A DNA stretch of 50,327 bases from Salisapilia sapeloensis (lineage: Eukaryota; Oomycota; Peronosporomycetes; Peronosporales; Salisapiliaceae): assembly GCA_023334545.1 (NCBI GenBank), contig JAADVB010000136.1:1-50327 (forward strand), written 5' to 3'. This document shows, piece after piece, positions 30,279 to 41,431 of this stretch (position 1 is the first letter of the stretch; the number at the start of each line of letters is the position of its first letter). The translations under genes and the position numbers were made by a program. The notes below the pieces were generated by a model. That model did no database searches, was not told where the DNA came from, and saw nothing but the letters and a program-made list of their open reading frames with translations.

Positions 30279-33200
30279 ATGGGACGTCTGCATCGTCTTG
30301 AGCTAGAGAACTTCAAGTCCTACGGAGGACAGCATGTCATCGGCCCTTTCCAACGCTTCACGGCCGTCGTCGGGCCCAACGGCAGCGGCAAGTCCAACCT
30401 CATGGACGCCATTTCGTTCGTCCTCGGTGTCGGCGGACGGAAACTTCGGTCGGCACAGCTACGAGACTTGATCTTTCGACCACCGACAAGGAGTTCTAAA
30501 GGTGATCAGAGGTCGAATCTCACGGCGCATGTGTCTCTTGTCTATGAACTGGAGGAAGACGAGATCCGAGGTGCGCGGGCAGGGCAAGAGCTGCAATTCA
30601 CGCGTTCTATCTCTGCGAAAGGTGTTAGCTCCTACAGTGTCGATGGTCAGGACGTGAGCTTTGAAGCGTACAGGGACAAATTGCAGGAGATTGGGATTCT
30701 CGTCAAAGCGCGGAACTTTTTGGTCTTCCAAGGCGACGTCGAGAGCATCGCGTCGATGAGTCCAGAAGGTCTCACGCGTCTGTTTGAGCAGCTCTCGTCT
30801 TCCGATGAGCTTCGAAAGGACTATGATACGCTGCTGAAGGAGAAGTCGGAAGCAGAGGAGAGTGCTATCCTCGCGTATCAGAAGAAGAAAGGTCTCGCTG
30901 CAGAGAAGCGGATGATCAAAGACCAGAAGGAGGAGGCTGAAAAGTATCGGAAGAAGAAGAACGAGATGGAAAAGCTGCGTAAAGAGCACTTGTTGTGGCA
31001 GTTGTATCAAGTGGAAGGCGCTTCGAACGGACATCGGGAGACGCTGGACGACTACAAGGAGCAACTAGGCGAGTTCCAGCAAGGGGACGACAGCATCGCA
31101 GAAGAGTATCGAACGATGCGCAAGCAGCATGCGTCGACGCTAAAGGAGCTCAAGCAGAGTCGTCAGCGTATTCTCGAGTTCCAACAAAAGATCGACGACG
31201 TGGATCCAGAGCTCATTCGCGTGCGAGAGCAGACCAAATTCTCTAAACGCCGTCTGATCGAAGCTGAGGCGCAAGAACGCAAGGCACAGAAGCTCTTGTC
31301 AGATAAGGAGAAAGAAATTGACGGTCTTCAGTCGGATCTACAAGAGCTTGAGAAGGCGAAGAAGGAGTTGGAAGACAAGGAAGGCGTGGAGGAAGAGGAG
31401 GACGTGGTATTGGAAGGAGACGATCTGGAAGAGTACCATCGTTTAAAGGAAGAGACGCAAGTGAAGACGAACCAAGTGCGTGGCGAGCTATCTTCTGTCC
31501 AGCGCCAGCAGCGTATGGATGAGAACAAGGTGGAGATGTTGCAGCAGGAGAAGGACGAGAACGAAAAGACAAAGCAGCTATTGAAAGAGGACTGGAACGC
31601 CGCAGAAGATCGTCTGCAAAAGCTCCAAGAAGCCATCACGCAGACGCAGCAAGCCATTTCGGACGGTCAGTCGAATCTGTCCAAGGCCGAAGAGGATCTG
31701 CAGAGCCACGCTGTCAAGAAACGGGAGCTGGAGAAGGAGCTGGAGGACGTCAAGACCAAGTTGCGAGGGCTTAAGGACGATCGTCGGCAGTCTCAGGCGC
31801 AGGAGAAGAAGCAAGAGGTCTTAGAAACGCTAAAGAGACTCTTCCCTGGTGTCAAAGGTCGACTGGTGGACTTGTGTCGCCCGACGCAGCGCAAGTACAA
31901 TATGGCTGTGACCGTTGCGACTGGAAAGCACATGGACGCAGTGGTCGTGTCGGATGCGAAAACTGCTCAGGACTGTATTCAGTACCTTCGAGAGTCTCGC
32001 GTCGGGAGTGAACAGTTCCTCCCGTTAGATCGTCTTCGCGTGAAGTCTGCCAACGAGCGTTTCCGGAATCTCGGAGGCCAGACGAAGCTCGCTCGAGACG
32101 TGATCGAGTGCGACGCAGACGTCGCGCCTGCTGTCCAATATGCTGTGGGCGACACGGTCGTGTGTGACAGTATGAATGAAGCACGTCGCCTGTGTTTCGT
32201 GGATAAAGAGAGACTAAAGGCCGTGACGTTGGATGGTATGGTCGTGAGCAAGAACGGGAGTATGACGGGAGGTAAGACGCGAAGCGACTTGGAGCGAGCG
32301 AATCGATGGGATGAGCAGGAGATCCGTCGTTTGGAGAGTCGACGGGAGGAGGTACGAGAAGAGATGAATAATACAGAGCAGCGAGGTGCGTCGTACTCGA
32401 AGCTGCAGACACTCCGGACGCAGATCGACGGCATGAAGGAGCGAATCAAGTACGCGACGGCAGATGTGGAGAGTACGCGAGACAAGAAGCGTCAGTTGGA
32501 AGAACGAATTTCTGAAGTGCAGGAGCACATCGACAACTCGATCATACCGGAGATAAACAAGTATCAAGGTAGTATTCGATCGCGAGAAGGTCAGTTAGAG
32601 GAACTGGAGAACCGAGTGCATGCCGTGGAAGACGAAGTGTTTGCAGAGTTCAGCGAAAAGATGGGTCTGCCGAGTATTCGAGAGTACGAAGCGAATGTCC
32701 TGGAGCGTCAGATGCGTCAGAGTTCGACCAAGCGGCGTCTGCTGGAGCACATGACCAAGGTCGAGGCCCAGATGGAGTACTTGTCCAGTCAGGACTATCG
32801 ACACATGGTTCAGGACGCACAGCACAAGGTGCAGAAAGAAAAGGAGAGCATTGAAAAGCTCGGGCAGGAAGAGAACGCTTGTCATCGGAAGCTGTCGACT
32901 CTATCGAAAGCCAAGGAGGAGGAGGAGAAGCAGCACCACGCTCGGCAGTCGCAAGTGTCTTCTCTCGAGAAGCAGTTGACACAAGTCGGAGAGTCGAGAT
33001 CGTCTAGCGGATTGAAGCGATCTGAGCTCGTGCGCAAGGTGGCGAGAGAGGAGACGGTTCTCGATCGTCTGCATGATCGGAAGGTTGCGATTCTGAAGAA
33101 AGCAGCGTTCGAGCAAGTGGACTTGCCGATCATTGAAGAGGAGGAGGATGAGGATATGGACGATGCGTCGTCTGCTTCCTCTGGAGAAGTTGTCGCTGCG

Positions 33201-33977
33201 AACGGCGTGCTCTCTCGTCATGCACTCGAGAGATATGAACATCATCAGTTAGACTTCTCCTCGCTCCCTCGACGATCGTTCATCAAGGACGATCAGGACC
33301 GGACGAAAGCGGATGCAGAGTATGAACGCAAGCTACGGACGTTGTCGCAGGAGCTGGAGAGTATGCAGCCCAACCTCCGTGCGTTGGACAAGTACAAGGA
33401 GATCGTAGCGAGACTACGGAAAGAGGATGAGGAGCTGGAGGACCTCAAGGAGCGCGCGAATGCGACGTCCGCGGAGTTTGAACGAGTCAAGAGTGTCCGG
33501 TACGATCGGTTCATGGACGCCTTCAGCCACATCTCGGGCGTCATCGACTATACGTACAAGCAGCTGACGAAGAGCGCGAGGCATCCATTAGGCGGAACAG
33601 CGTACTTGAATGTCGAGAATAACGAGGAGCCATATCTGAATGGCGTCAAGTACAGCGCCATGCCCCCGATGAAGCGATTTAGAGAGATGGACCAACTGTC
33701 GGGAGGGGAGAAGACGGTCGCGACGCTCGCGCTGCTCTTTGCGATCCACGACTACCGTCCGTCTCCGTTCTTTGTCCTGGATGAAGTTGACGCGGCGTTG
33801 GATAATGTGAACGTAAACAAGGTCGCGACGTACCTCGCCAACTGCGACTTCCAGTGCCTCCTCATATCGCTCAAGGACTCAGTCTACTCCCGCGCAGACG
33901 CTCTCGTCGGCGTTGCAAAGGACATGAGTGAGCAACGATCCATGTCCCTGACGCTCGACTTGGGCAAATACGCTTAA
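30279..33977 (+). CDS. SMC1: SMC1, cohesin ATPase subunit
   Basis: An intron-free gene; ATG 30279 gives [17 protein letters not shown], the normal SMC1 start, and 1232 residues (human SMC1A 1233). SMC1 pairs with SMC3 to form the cohesin ring that holds sister chromatids together. Order of parts: Walker [10 protein letters not shown] at 32-40, long coiled coil with the ELxxxRE/KxxL pattern, hinge around 510-660 with GTRSD-like glycine turns ([14 protein letters not shown]), second coiled coil, ABC signature LSGGEK at 1140, Walker B and D-loop [11 protein letters not shown] near 1166-1176. All ATPase motifs are intact. The frame is open 19 codons upstream of the chosen ATG. It converges with the ceramidase gene, 121 bases apart. 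Confidence 0.96.
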   Translation: MGRLHRLELENFKSYGGQHVIGPFQRFTAVVGPNGSGKSNLMDAISFVLGVGGRKLRSAQLRDLIFRPPTRSSKGDQRSNLTAHVSLVYELEEDEIRGARAGQELQFTRSISAKGVSSYSVDGQDVSFEAYRDKLQEIGILVKARNFLVFQGDVESIASMSPEGLTRLFEQLSSSDELRKDYDTLLKEKSEAEESAILAYQKKKGLAAEKRMIKDQKEEAEKYRKKKNEMEKLRKEHLLWQLYQVEGASNGHRETLDDYKEQLGEFQQGDDSIAEEYRTMRKQHASTLKELKQSRQRILEFQQKIDDVDPELIRVREQTKFSKRRLIEAEAQERKAQKLLSDKEKEIDGLQSDLQELEKAKKELEDKEGVEEEEDVVLEGDDLEEYHRLKEETQVKTNQVRGELSSVQRQQRMDENKVEMLQQEKDENEKTKQLLKEDWNAAEDRLQKLQEAITQTQQAISDGQSNLSKAEEDLQSHAVKKRELEKELEDVKTKLRGLKDDRRQSQAQEKKQEVLETLKRLFPGVKGRLVDLCRPTQRKYNMAVTVATGKHMDAVVVSDAKTAQDCIQYLRESRVGSEQFLPLDRLRVKSANERFRNLGGQTKLARDVIECDADVAPAVQYAVGDTVVCDSMNEARRLCFVDKERLKAVTLDGMVVSKNGSMTGGKTRSDLERANRWDEQEIRRLESRREEVREEMNNTEQRGASYSKLQTLRTQIDGMKERIKYATADVESTRDKKRQLEERISEVQEHIDNSIIPEINKYQGSIRSREGQLEELENRVHAVEDEVFAEFSEKMGLPSIREYEANVLERQMRQSSTKRRLLEHMTKVEAQMEYLSSQDYRHMVQDAQHKVQKEKESIEKLGQEENACHRKLSTLSKAKEEEEKQHHARQSQVSSLEKQLTQVGESRSSSGLKRSELVRKVAREETVLDRLHDRKVAILKKAAFEQVDLPIIEEEEDEDMDDASSASSGEVVAANGVLSRHALERYEHHQLDFSSLPRRSFIKDDQDRTKADAEYERKLRTLSQELESMQPNLRALDKYKEIVARLRKEDEELEDLKERANATSAEFERVKSVRYDRFMDAFSHISGVIDYTYKQLTKSARHPLGGTAYLNVENNEEPYLNGVKYSAMPPMKRFREMDQLSGGEKTVATLALLFAIHDYRPSPFFVLDEVDAALDNVNVNKVATYLANCDFQCLLISLKDSVYSRADALVGVAKDMSEQRSMSLTLDLGKYA

Positions 33978-34098
33978 CACGACTACTCTTTTCTTTCTTC
34001 ATAAACTAGATACTTGCTACTAGAGATAAGAGGACAACAAGAGTAGATGTGAAATACGCATCGACTTGTATTTCTGCATATGTAGATGCCATGTCGGT

Positions 34099-36111
34099 CT
34101 AGTTGACGGTAAAAGAATCCGATACGCCTTCATAGTACTTAATCTGACCGATGAGAGGCTTCGAGTAGCCGCGGATACGGAAGCGGTAGGTTCCTGGCTC
34201 GGACGTTGGATTCCCGTCGCGAATGTACCATTCGCACGTAGAGTTGCTGTCGGCGACGCTGGCACGTTCCCAGTGGAAACGGACGTCCCAGTGCCAGTCT
34301 TCCATGAATTTGATGTAGCTGCCGTCGTCCTTCTTCTTCTCCACGTCGCAGAAGGAGCCGATGTTCATCAGGTTGTTCTTCGGGTGAGACCCGTAGAAGG
34401 ATGCGGTGGCGGTGTCGCCAACCTTGTACGATGCAGACGGTTGGGTGCGGACAGCTCCGAAGCCCTTTGGAGAAGTGTCGAACAGGACGCCGGTCTGTAG
34501 CGTGAGCAACGTGCTCCGGTCGAACTGACGAGGTGTCGGGCCGACGTCTAGCTCGACGGTTGGATCTACAATCGACTTGGCGACGCGAGTGAGCTCCTGC
34601 TGCACTGCCTTGAGCTGGTTCGGGCCGAAGAGTGTGGATGCGCCTTCATAGTTCTGCTTCAAGTACTCGCTTTCCGTCGTCATGTACTGAGAGTACGCGT
34701 TGGAGATGGACGCTAGTTCCACTGACGTCACGCCTGCGTCTTTCAAAGCCTCTTGGACAGTGGATCGAATGCGTCGACCGGCCATCGTCGTCACTTCAAA
34801 GTTCGTGACGGCAAGTCCGAACTGGCCGATCTTGAGCACCTGGAGTGGAAGCACCTCTGGCGTCCATGGCACGGGTTCCATAAATCCAACCGCCAAGAGC
34901 GGAACCTTTTCCTTCCGCTGACACTGCTTCGTCCATTCAGGTGTCGGACGGATGACTCCACCTATTGCCTGGAAGAAGACGTTCGATTCTAAGTTTCCTT
35001 CCTTGAAGAACTCCAAGCCACGACCGTCTTCCGTGCCGGCAGCAAAGTTCTGTCCAACAACCGCTGGGCACGTACGATCGGCGTACGGATCGTCCTCTGT
35101 CGCTTCCACACCGTCTAGATGGACGTCGCTAAAGTTCACGTACGACAGTTTTCCAGCCACCGACCCAGTGAGCTCCTCACTTTCTGCCTTCAACAGCTTA
35201 AACATGCCGTCTGCTTGTCGCTTGCCCATGATCTCTGCACTTTCAATATTCGTCTTGCCTTCCCCACTGAACGTTCCGTCTCCATTGTCAATGAGGTTGG
35301 GACTCACGTCTCCTGCGTTCGAGATACCGATGGCAACGACTGCACCGTCGAATTCTTGTTCGACAAGGAACTCTGCATAGCCCTTGTTATCTCCACTAAC
35401 AAGCAAGTTCTTTTGCGTTAAGCTGGTCGGATGAACGGGGTAGAAGGCAAGAGCGCCACGTAGACCACCGTCGTCGCCGAGGAACTTCAGTAACCTCATC
35501 TCGTGATCAATATTGTCTTCGTACTGAGCCCTCTCTTCTTCCGGATTGGCCTCATATGCCTCCGGGCTTCGGTTCTTACCACCCTTTTCAATCGACCCGA
35601 CATTGTACCTAACATGTCCAGGAGCAAGAGATTCCACAGCCTCATCGATCGAGTCCATGATGCCTTTGACGATGGCATTAAAAGTCTCGTCGATGTATCC
35701 GAGGATGGTAACGTCGTATAAAAAGTAGGCAGAGGACCCTCCTGGTCCAGCGTGTGTGTGTGTCGCGTGGAGGACGACGTTCTGCTCTGAGTACTTGCCA
35801 TCGTACTTGTCCGACAGCTGACTCATGACCTCTTGGTGGACGAGCTGGAAGACGGCTTGCAAGTCGCAGTTGACAAAGATCACGCTATCGCCCGAGTCTG
35901 CGTCTTCGATGACAAACGCACGAGCATATAAACGGTTGAGCAAGCCACGCGCCGACTCTTCTAGATCTGCAAACCCCATCATAATGACTTCAGCGACTGG
36001 ACCGGTAATGTCGCTTTTGCCCACGCCAATGTTATACGAAGCTTGTGTGGGCATCGTCAAGCATAACGCTGTAGTACACAGTACCAAGAACCGACGCCAG
36101 ACTCCTGTCAT
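34099..36111 (-). CDS. Neutral ceramidase
   Basis: An intron-free gene of 670 residues. The enzyme hydrolyses the amide bond of ceramide to sphingosine and a fatty acid. A signal peptide (residues 1-24, LVLCTTALCLTM core) indicates secretion or cell-surface location. Family marks: GVGKSDITGPVAEVIMMGFA at the mature N-terminus, zinc-ligand segment ATHTHAGPGG at 116-125, NRSPEAY at 180, VHPTS with a further zinc His at 227, and NAGDVSPN at 265-272 with nucleophile Ser270. The C-terminal beta domain (TYRFRIRGYSKPL) is complete. Length is normal for the family. Free-living microbes and pathogens both use it for sphingolipid turnover, so no host role can be concluded. Confidence 0.93.
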   Translation of the reverse strand: MTGVWRRFLVLCTTALCLTMPTQASYNIGVGKSDITGPVAEVIMMGFADLEESARGLLNRLYARAFVIEDADSGDSVIFVNCDLQAVFQLVHQEVMSQLSDKYDGKYSEQNVVLHATHTHAGPGGSSAYFLYDVTILGYIDETFNAIVKGIMDSIDEAVESLAPGHVRYNVGSIEKGGKNRSPEAYEANPEEERAQYEDNIDHEMRLLKFLGDDGGLRGALAFYPVHPTSLTQKNLLVSGDNKGYAEFLVEQEFDGAVVAIGISNAGDVSPNLIDNGDGTFSGEGKTNIESAEIMGKRQADGMFKLLKAESEELTGSVAGKLSYVNFSDVHLDGVEATEDDPYADRTCPAVVGQNFAAGTEDGRGLEFFKEGNLESNVFFQAIGGVIRPTPEWTKQCQRKEKVPLLAVGFMEPVPWTPEVLPLQVLKIGQFGLAVTNFEVTTMAGRRIRSTVQEALKDAGVTSVELASISNAYSQYMTTESEYLKQNYEGASTLFGPNQLKAVQQELTRVAKSIVDPTVELDVGPTPRQFDRSTLLTLQTGVLFDTSPKGFGAVRTQPSASYKVGDTATASFYGSHPKNNLMNIGSFCDVEKKKDDGSYIKFMEDWHWDVRFHWERASVADSNSTCEWYIRDGNPTSEPGTYRFRIRGYSKPLIGQIKYYEGVSDSFTVN

Positions 36112-36884
36112 GGTCGGAAGCTGGAAGAATTAGACACACGGAAGCTCTGGGCACACCCGAGGGAAACTTTAAATGAACAAAGTTGCGGAGACTGCTGACA
36201 AAAATAGAAGTCGGTCCAAGTCGGTCGATAGTGGAGACCAGCATCGGTCCGTGATGAACTCCCTTCAACTGGTTGAAGAAAGTCAAGCCATCAGCCAGGC
36301 GTGCGGGAAGCATAATGATCTGCTCATCATCAATGGAAACCTCATTCTAATTGGATATCATTCGGATAGAAACTAAATCATTCGTTTCTCCAGATGTCGA
36401 TCAAGACTCTTTCATTCATGTTGTGCTGCGTATCTAAAGCTACATTTGCGATCTTCCGTTGGAAAAGTCTAGTACATGTAAACTTTGAATATGATTAGTT
36501 GCATCTATCAATGGTGATTGACAAGTTTAGTCCATTGCCGGGAAAATCGAACAAGATCGGCAGACTCGTGACTGCAAAGATATTAATCAGACCATTCAGA
36601 CGAGGCGTGCATCACTAAAAGCTACCTCATCTCTCTAGCTCGTCTAGGAGAGGCAGAGACGGACAGGATAAAGTTTGACATGCTAGCGTATGGGGCAAGG
36701 TGAAGGAAACGGACGAAGAACATCATTTGAAGATGCGACACGAATCAGAACTTGTTCAAGATTCTCTACTCTTCAAGATGGCTCATCTCAGAATGGACTT
36801 GTGCAGGTACATCGTAGAGGTGTGAAGTGAAAGTCGACCCGACCGGACAATAAACGTTCGGTTAGTGACAGCCGAATAAAGTGA
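36112..36884. other. Intergenic region upstream of ceramidase
   Basis: About 770 bases. A 67-codon plus-strand frame at 36173-36376 lacks features and lies over the likely ceramidase promoter, so it is not called. Terminal inverted repeats of the neighbouring transposase-like gene were looked for and not found. Confidence 0.5.
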
Positions 36885-38387
36885 CTAGACTACTTGATCC
36901 TCCGATGTATAATTGCTTCCGAGCCCCAATTTGGCTTTCGCATTCGCCTCCAACCGAAGCATGAACTTGTGCTCCCACTCTTCAGCATGGTCACCTCCTT
37001 GTTGGAGGTAGGTAGACAATGTCCGAGCAGCATACATTGCTTCTGTCGGTGTGACTCGATGTGCAATCTGTTCTTCCACTTGGATAAACATCTCGGCATT
37101 CATTACCTTTGGATCTTCATCCACTCGTTTCCGCAACTTACGATACAAGTAGGATAAAGCAACTTGTGTCTCGTTTTTCACTTGATCAATGGCTATCGGT
37201 GCCTTCTCCCGCTCGTCTGAGCCAAAGACACCGACTTGAAACAGAGTGGAAACTAGATCTGGCTTGATATACCGCCACGCCATATCGGCAAGGTCCAACG
37301 CTGTCGTCTGATCCACGTCGAATAGTTGCGCCCGATCCGTCGTGGTAACTTTCTCAGCTGCTCTCGTGGCCAATAGCCGGCGGTAGACAGCTCGAAAGGC
37401 AAACTGCAACCGCGTCGGAAACGGATGATGGACCATGTCGTCGCCTTCAGATACAGTGACCAACTGAATGTTGGTGAGTCCAGTTTCAGTTAGTCCCCTG
37501 GATACTGTTGATGTCGACAACACGAGGATACTACGTTCTGTCCTTTGAAGACTTTCGTTCCATTCGTACAGCCAATGCTGTACGGTGCCAGGACTCAATG
37601 AGCCTTTCATGTACTGAACATCTTGATCTGTGCCATCCTTGTCCATCGAGCCTGTGAACAATGGATCTAGTCGCTCGTCACCGGTCGAGTTGACCGCTAA
37701 AAGAACCTGCAGCCATGCCATGGATCTCGTTTCGTTGACGTCATCAAACGGAGTGGCGTTGTATGCGAGCCAGACGTCCCCCATACAAAAAATGTCTTCC
37801 ACCGAGTGTTTCCGAAGGAACTCATCTAGACTTGCTTTGAGCCGTTTCTGGACGTTCTCGTCACTTAATGCCTGTACAACTCGACGCTTGGCGCCATTCG
37901 TGGGTAACCCGACCATATCTCGGAACTTTCGAAAGTAGTTTGATGAAATGTAAGCCTGGTCTTTCGGTGGAATACCCAGGTCGTGGTAGATCCGAATCGC
38001 TTGTTCGCGCAAGTGACCATTCGTTAGGGACTGGGCACAGCCCGGGTTCGTCGCAACCATCTCCTCGACCCATTTCGCCAGCGCCTCTTGCACAAGTGGC
38101 TGCGGTGTCAAACGGACATGATGGGCTGATGAAATCGGACCGGAGCTTTCTGTCAGTCGCCGCAGCTGAGCCTCCTGCTTTAACCAGCGCGAGAGCGTCG
38201 GCTGGGTGACTGTAAACTGCCGATTCTCGACAAAGTGGGCAACCGTAGCTGCTTGTCGCCGACCATTCGCATGATACCAGTCGAGGACTTCGATCTTGTC
38301 ATTCAAACGCGCGTTTCGACGTCGTGGGCGTGGGACGCTCGGATCCGAGTCCATGTCGGCCGATACATTCGTTTCTTCCTCCTTCAT
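36885..38387 (-). CDS. Pogo/Tigger-like transposase derivative, probably domesticated
   Basis: An intact single-exon protein of 500 residues. Residues 20-80 form a CENP-B/Psq-type helix-turn-helix (LNDKIEVLDWYHANGRRQAA, then TVTQPTLSRWL). Residues 95-165 resemble the second CENP-B/Tc5 helix-turn-helix with SSNYFRKFRDMVGL. The following region aligns with a Tigger DDE domain, but the expected acidic residues seem changed: MGDVWLAYN where MDETGL is usual, ILVLSTSTVSRG where LLxDNAxxH is usual. The last part FPTRLQFAFRAVYRRLL matches QPLDxGVxxxFKxxYRRLL loosely. Long intact frame with lost catalytic residues suggests a host gene that kept DNA binding. It is divergent to the transporter gene, 149 bases apart. 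Confidence 0.75.
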   Translation of the reverse strand: MKEEETNVSADMDSDPSVPRPRRRNARLNDKIEVLDWYHANGRRQAATVAHFVENRQFTVTQPTLSRWLKQEAQLRRLTESSGPISSAHHVRLTPQPLVQEALAKWVEEMVATNPGCAQSLTNGHLREQAIRIYHDLGIPPKDQAYISSNYFRKFRDMVGLPTNGAKRRVVQALSDENVQKRLKASLDEFLRKHSVEDIFCMGDVWLAYNATPFDDVNETRSMAWLQVLLAVNSTGDERLDPLFTGSMDKDGTDQDVQYMKGSLSPGTVQHWLYEWNESLQRTERSILVLSTSTVSRGLTETGLTNIQLVTVSEGDDMVHHPFPTRLQFAFRAVYRRLLATRAAEKVTTTDRAQLFDVDQTTALDLADMAWRYIKPDLVSTLFQVGVFGSDEREKAPIAIDQVKNETQVALSYLYRKLRKRVDEDPKVMNAEMFIQVEEQIAHRVTPTEAMYAARTLSTYLQQGGDHAEEWEHKFMLRLEANAKAKLGLGSNYTSEDQVV

Positions 38388-38536
38388 TCGTTTTCTCTAT
38401 TCGTTCGGCCATTGTCCGTCTGTTACAAGATATCTCATCTCATCATTCGGCCCAGAATCTGATTCGGCCGACAGATACCGACGACCGGGACCAGTGATCA
38501 CGGATCCTTCATTCCCTCTTACGCCAGCCAGCGCTC

Positions 38537-40044
38537 ATGTCGTGCGATACGCAAGGCGCGATCGTCTTTTCCCTCGGACTCATCACTGGCACCGGCACGA
38601 CACTGTAATTTGTTCTTGGCTTTGGGTATGATAAAGATGTCGCTGACCATGTCGTATGTGCTCCATTTGTTCATCCTAGTACGCTCAAGGTACCTTCGGG
38701 CTTGTTATCAGTACAAAGGGGGCATACTCACATCTGTATAGGTTCTAGACGGTATCGACAGTGTCGGACTGGACGATGAAGTAAAAAAGTTTGAGAAACC
38801 CATCTTCCAGACGTGGCTCATGTTCTTCGCCATGATCTTCGCTCTGCCCATCCAATGGGCCTACCACTACCACATGGAACGCAAGTGGCGAGCCACTGCT
38901 CGTCAAGGAAGTACGTTTTAAATGAAAGTGGATAGACGAGTATGACTAACATGGATATCTAGTGAAGTACCATAACCGTATTCCAAACCGAGTCTACTTT
39001 CTACTGGCCATCCCAGCCGCTTTCGATCTACTCGCCACTTTTATTGCGAATCTCGGACTCTTGTACGTCACTGTGAGTGTCTTCCAGCTGCTCAAATGCA
39101 CCATCATCATCTTCGTCGCACTCTTGAAAGTGTTCGTCTTAAAGGACAAACTGAGAGGATACATGTGGATTGGCATCGTCCTGAATACACTGGCAGTCGT
39201 CATGGTTGGCGCCACCAGTTTTGCAGACGCGTCGGACCAAGTGAATAATAAGAACAATGCTCCTGGGTTTGGCATCTTTATGGTCGTCCTCAGCTGTGCC
39301 ATTCAATCGCTACAGTACGTCGTGGAAGAGAAGCTCATGGACGGTGGTGAAAGCGCTCCTCCGCTTATTGTTGTCGGCATGGAAGGTCTGTGGGGACTCA
39401 TCCTCACGACGTGTGTTGTCTATCCCATTGCCTACGCTGTTCCTGGCAACGACTTGGGATCGCATGAACGCTTGGATGATGCGTACGAAATGCTCCGGAA
39501 CAGTGGCTTAGCCCAAGTCATCGCTGCCATCTACGTCATCGTCATCCTCGGGTACAACGTCTTTGCTGTCCTCGTAACGTACTTGCTGAACTCGATCTGG
39601 CACGCCATTTTGGATAACTTTCGTCCCATCACGGTCTGGGGTGTCGACCTCCTCCTTTTCTACGCTTTTACTCAAGGAGACTTTGGCGAAGCTTGGACGG
39701 TTTGGAGCTGGCTGCAGTTGGCTGGTATGATCACTTTGCTTACAGGCACGGCCGTCTATAACGGTACGGTCAAGCTCCCAGGATTTGCGTACTTGGAGCC
39801 AATTGAAGATGGTGCGACGCCTATTCGTACACCTGCGGACATGGCATCTACGTCCCTTGCACACTCGCCACTGATCACACGCAACGCTTCGAAAGCAGCG
39901 GAAATTGCCAGACGTACACCCAACGCAAACGATCGTGATCGTGTCCGACGTGAGTTCATGACCGAGTACCAGCCACTGGTGGACTCCGACACGAAGCGAC
40001 GTCTGGACAATACGAATGGTACCTACGGTTCCCTCGAGGCCTAG
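38537..40044 (+). CDS. SLC35F6-like nucleotide-sugar/drug-metabolite transporter
   Basis: Exons 38537-38604, 38680-38689, 38742-38910 and 38963-40044 join in phase to 442 residues with about ten membrane helices. Exon 1 gives helix 1 (AIVFSLGLITGTGTTL), exon 2 is only ten bases and codes for TLK, exon 3 gives the FEKPIFQTWLMFFAMIF helix. The rest follows SLC35F6: SVFQLLKCTIIIFVALL, LQYVVEEKLM, VGMEGLWGLI, AILDNFRPITVWGVDLLL and LTGTAVYNG. The C-terminal 90 residues are a hydrophilic tail. Animal SLC35F6 is a lysosomal/mitochondrial membrane protein with unknown substrate. Without the micro-exon, exons 1 and 3 do not join in phase. It converges on the coiled-coil gene (110 bases). Confidence 0.85.
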
Positions 40045-40154
40045 TGGTAGTCCAGCATAACATTTTTTTACTTTTAACAATGAAAAGCAATGCGTTTTGG
40101 AGATGGAATGCCAGCTGTACTCGAATGTTGTCTATCCTATTGTCGATATTGTGT

Positions 40155-41281
40155 TTATGTACCTCGTAGGGCTGGGAAGGTCATATTTGATTTCTTTGGT
40201 GTCGTCAAGTATTTCTTCTGAAGCTGCTTTAGCTCGTCGATCTGTTGCTTTAAGGCGTGATTCTCTCTTTTCATTTGCACGTGGACGTTAAAGCGATGCC
40301 CGTTTTCCGTGATTTGTACTAGCTCTTGCACGCGCCGTCGGAGATACTGGACTTCCTTCTCCAAACGAGCACAGGTGGTTGATACTTCTGCCTTTTGTTT
40401 ATCTAAAGTCTTTGTTTTGTTCATCGCTGCGTGGAGTTTTGATTCCAAGTCCGAGTCGGACGTGGATGAGAATAAAGTAGGCCGATGCACTCGGGTTTGT
40501 GGTGCTGGTTGCAGGAGTTTGTTTCGAGTCTCCAGTAATTCTTGCTGTAGCTGTGTTCGTTGGCCGTTGTGGACAGCCAATTCGGTTTCGAGTCTAGTGA
40601 TTTGGTCCTGACTCTCTTTTAATTGCGTCGTCAAGTCCACTACTTGTGTGGATAAATCTGCTTGAGACTGTTCTAGGGTAGTAAGTTGGGCCTTAGAATC
40701 GAGTACGTCTTTCGTTTTGCTCCTCAGTTCTAATGACAATCTTTCGATAGTCGCTTCCTGCTCTTGATTCCTTACGACTTGACTGTCAAAGTTGCTCTGT
40801 AGAAACACAATCTCAGCGCCTAGCTTTTTCTTTTCATGCTCCCAAGTACTCTTTTGTGCTCCAAATGCTTCTCGATCGTTTGCTGCCTGGATCTTTAAAT
40901 TGACGTTTTCATTTGTCAATGATTGATTCTGTTGCTCCAATCTTCGATTCTCACTCTGAAGGTCTGCATACTTTCGCTTACTACTATCTTCCAATTCAGC
41001 CATCTTCATGTACTGATCTGCCTTTAATCGCTCCACTTCATCTTCAAAGGCAGTCATTTTATCCGATGATAGTTGTTCATTCCATACCGACGGCCTCTAC
41101 TCCACACTTGAATCAGAAGAGATGACGACCGAAAAGTAGATATAGGATACTCTACCTGTTGTAACGATGTGATCTTGTCGCGCAGCTCGACGTTCTCGTC
41201 CACTGTCTTTTGAAGAAGCTCTAACGTCCGAACATGCTTTGAGCGAAGCCTCTCGGATACAGGCCCTAAGAGAGATTGCAT
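40155..41281 (-). CDS. Coiled-coil protein, two exons
   Basis: Exons 41281-41156 and 41096-40155 (59-bp intron) join to 355 residues; splicing replaces a stop-containing stretch with RPSVWNEQLSSDKMTAFEDE. Nearly the whole chain is a heptad-rich coiled coil (LSLELRSKTKDVLDSKAQL, LTTQLKESQDQITRLETEL), with a short break near residue 240 (RPTLFSSTSDSD) and a basic C-terminus. There is no signal peptide or membrane helix. It resembles many structural or ciliary coiled-coil proteins and cannot be assigned. Its start is 150 bases from the divergent RRP8 gene. Confidence 0.78.
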
Positions 41282-41431
41282 TCTTCACTTGGCTACCGCC
41301 GTTCTGGGAAAGCAGCCACGCAAGACCTTCGGCCAAACTATTTTTGGCATTGAAAGTCGAAGTACGGTTAAAGTTACTACGTCTCTCGAAGATCGGCCCA
41401 TCACCACCAACGACGACACAAACACGTCGAA

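Noticed and set aside
31852-32485. Two minus-strand frames of 168-186 codons
   Set aside because: Antisense shadows of the SMC1 hinge region.
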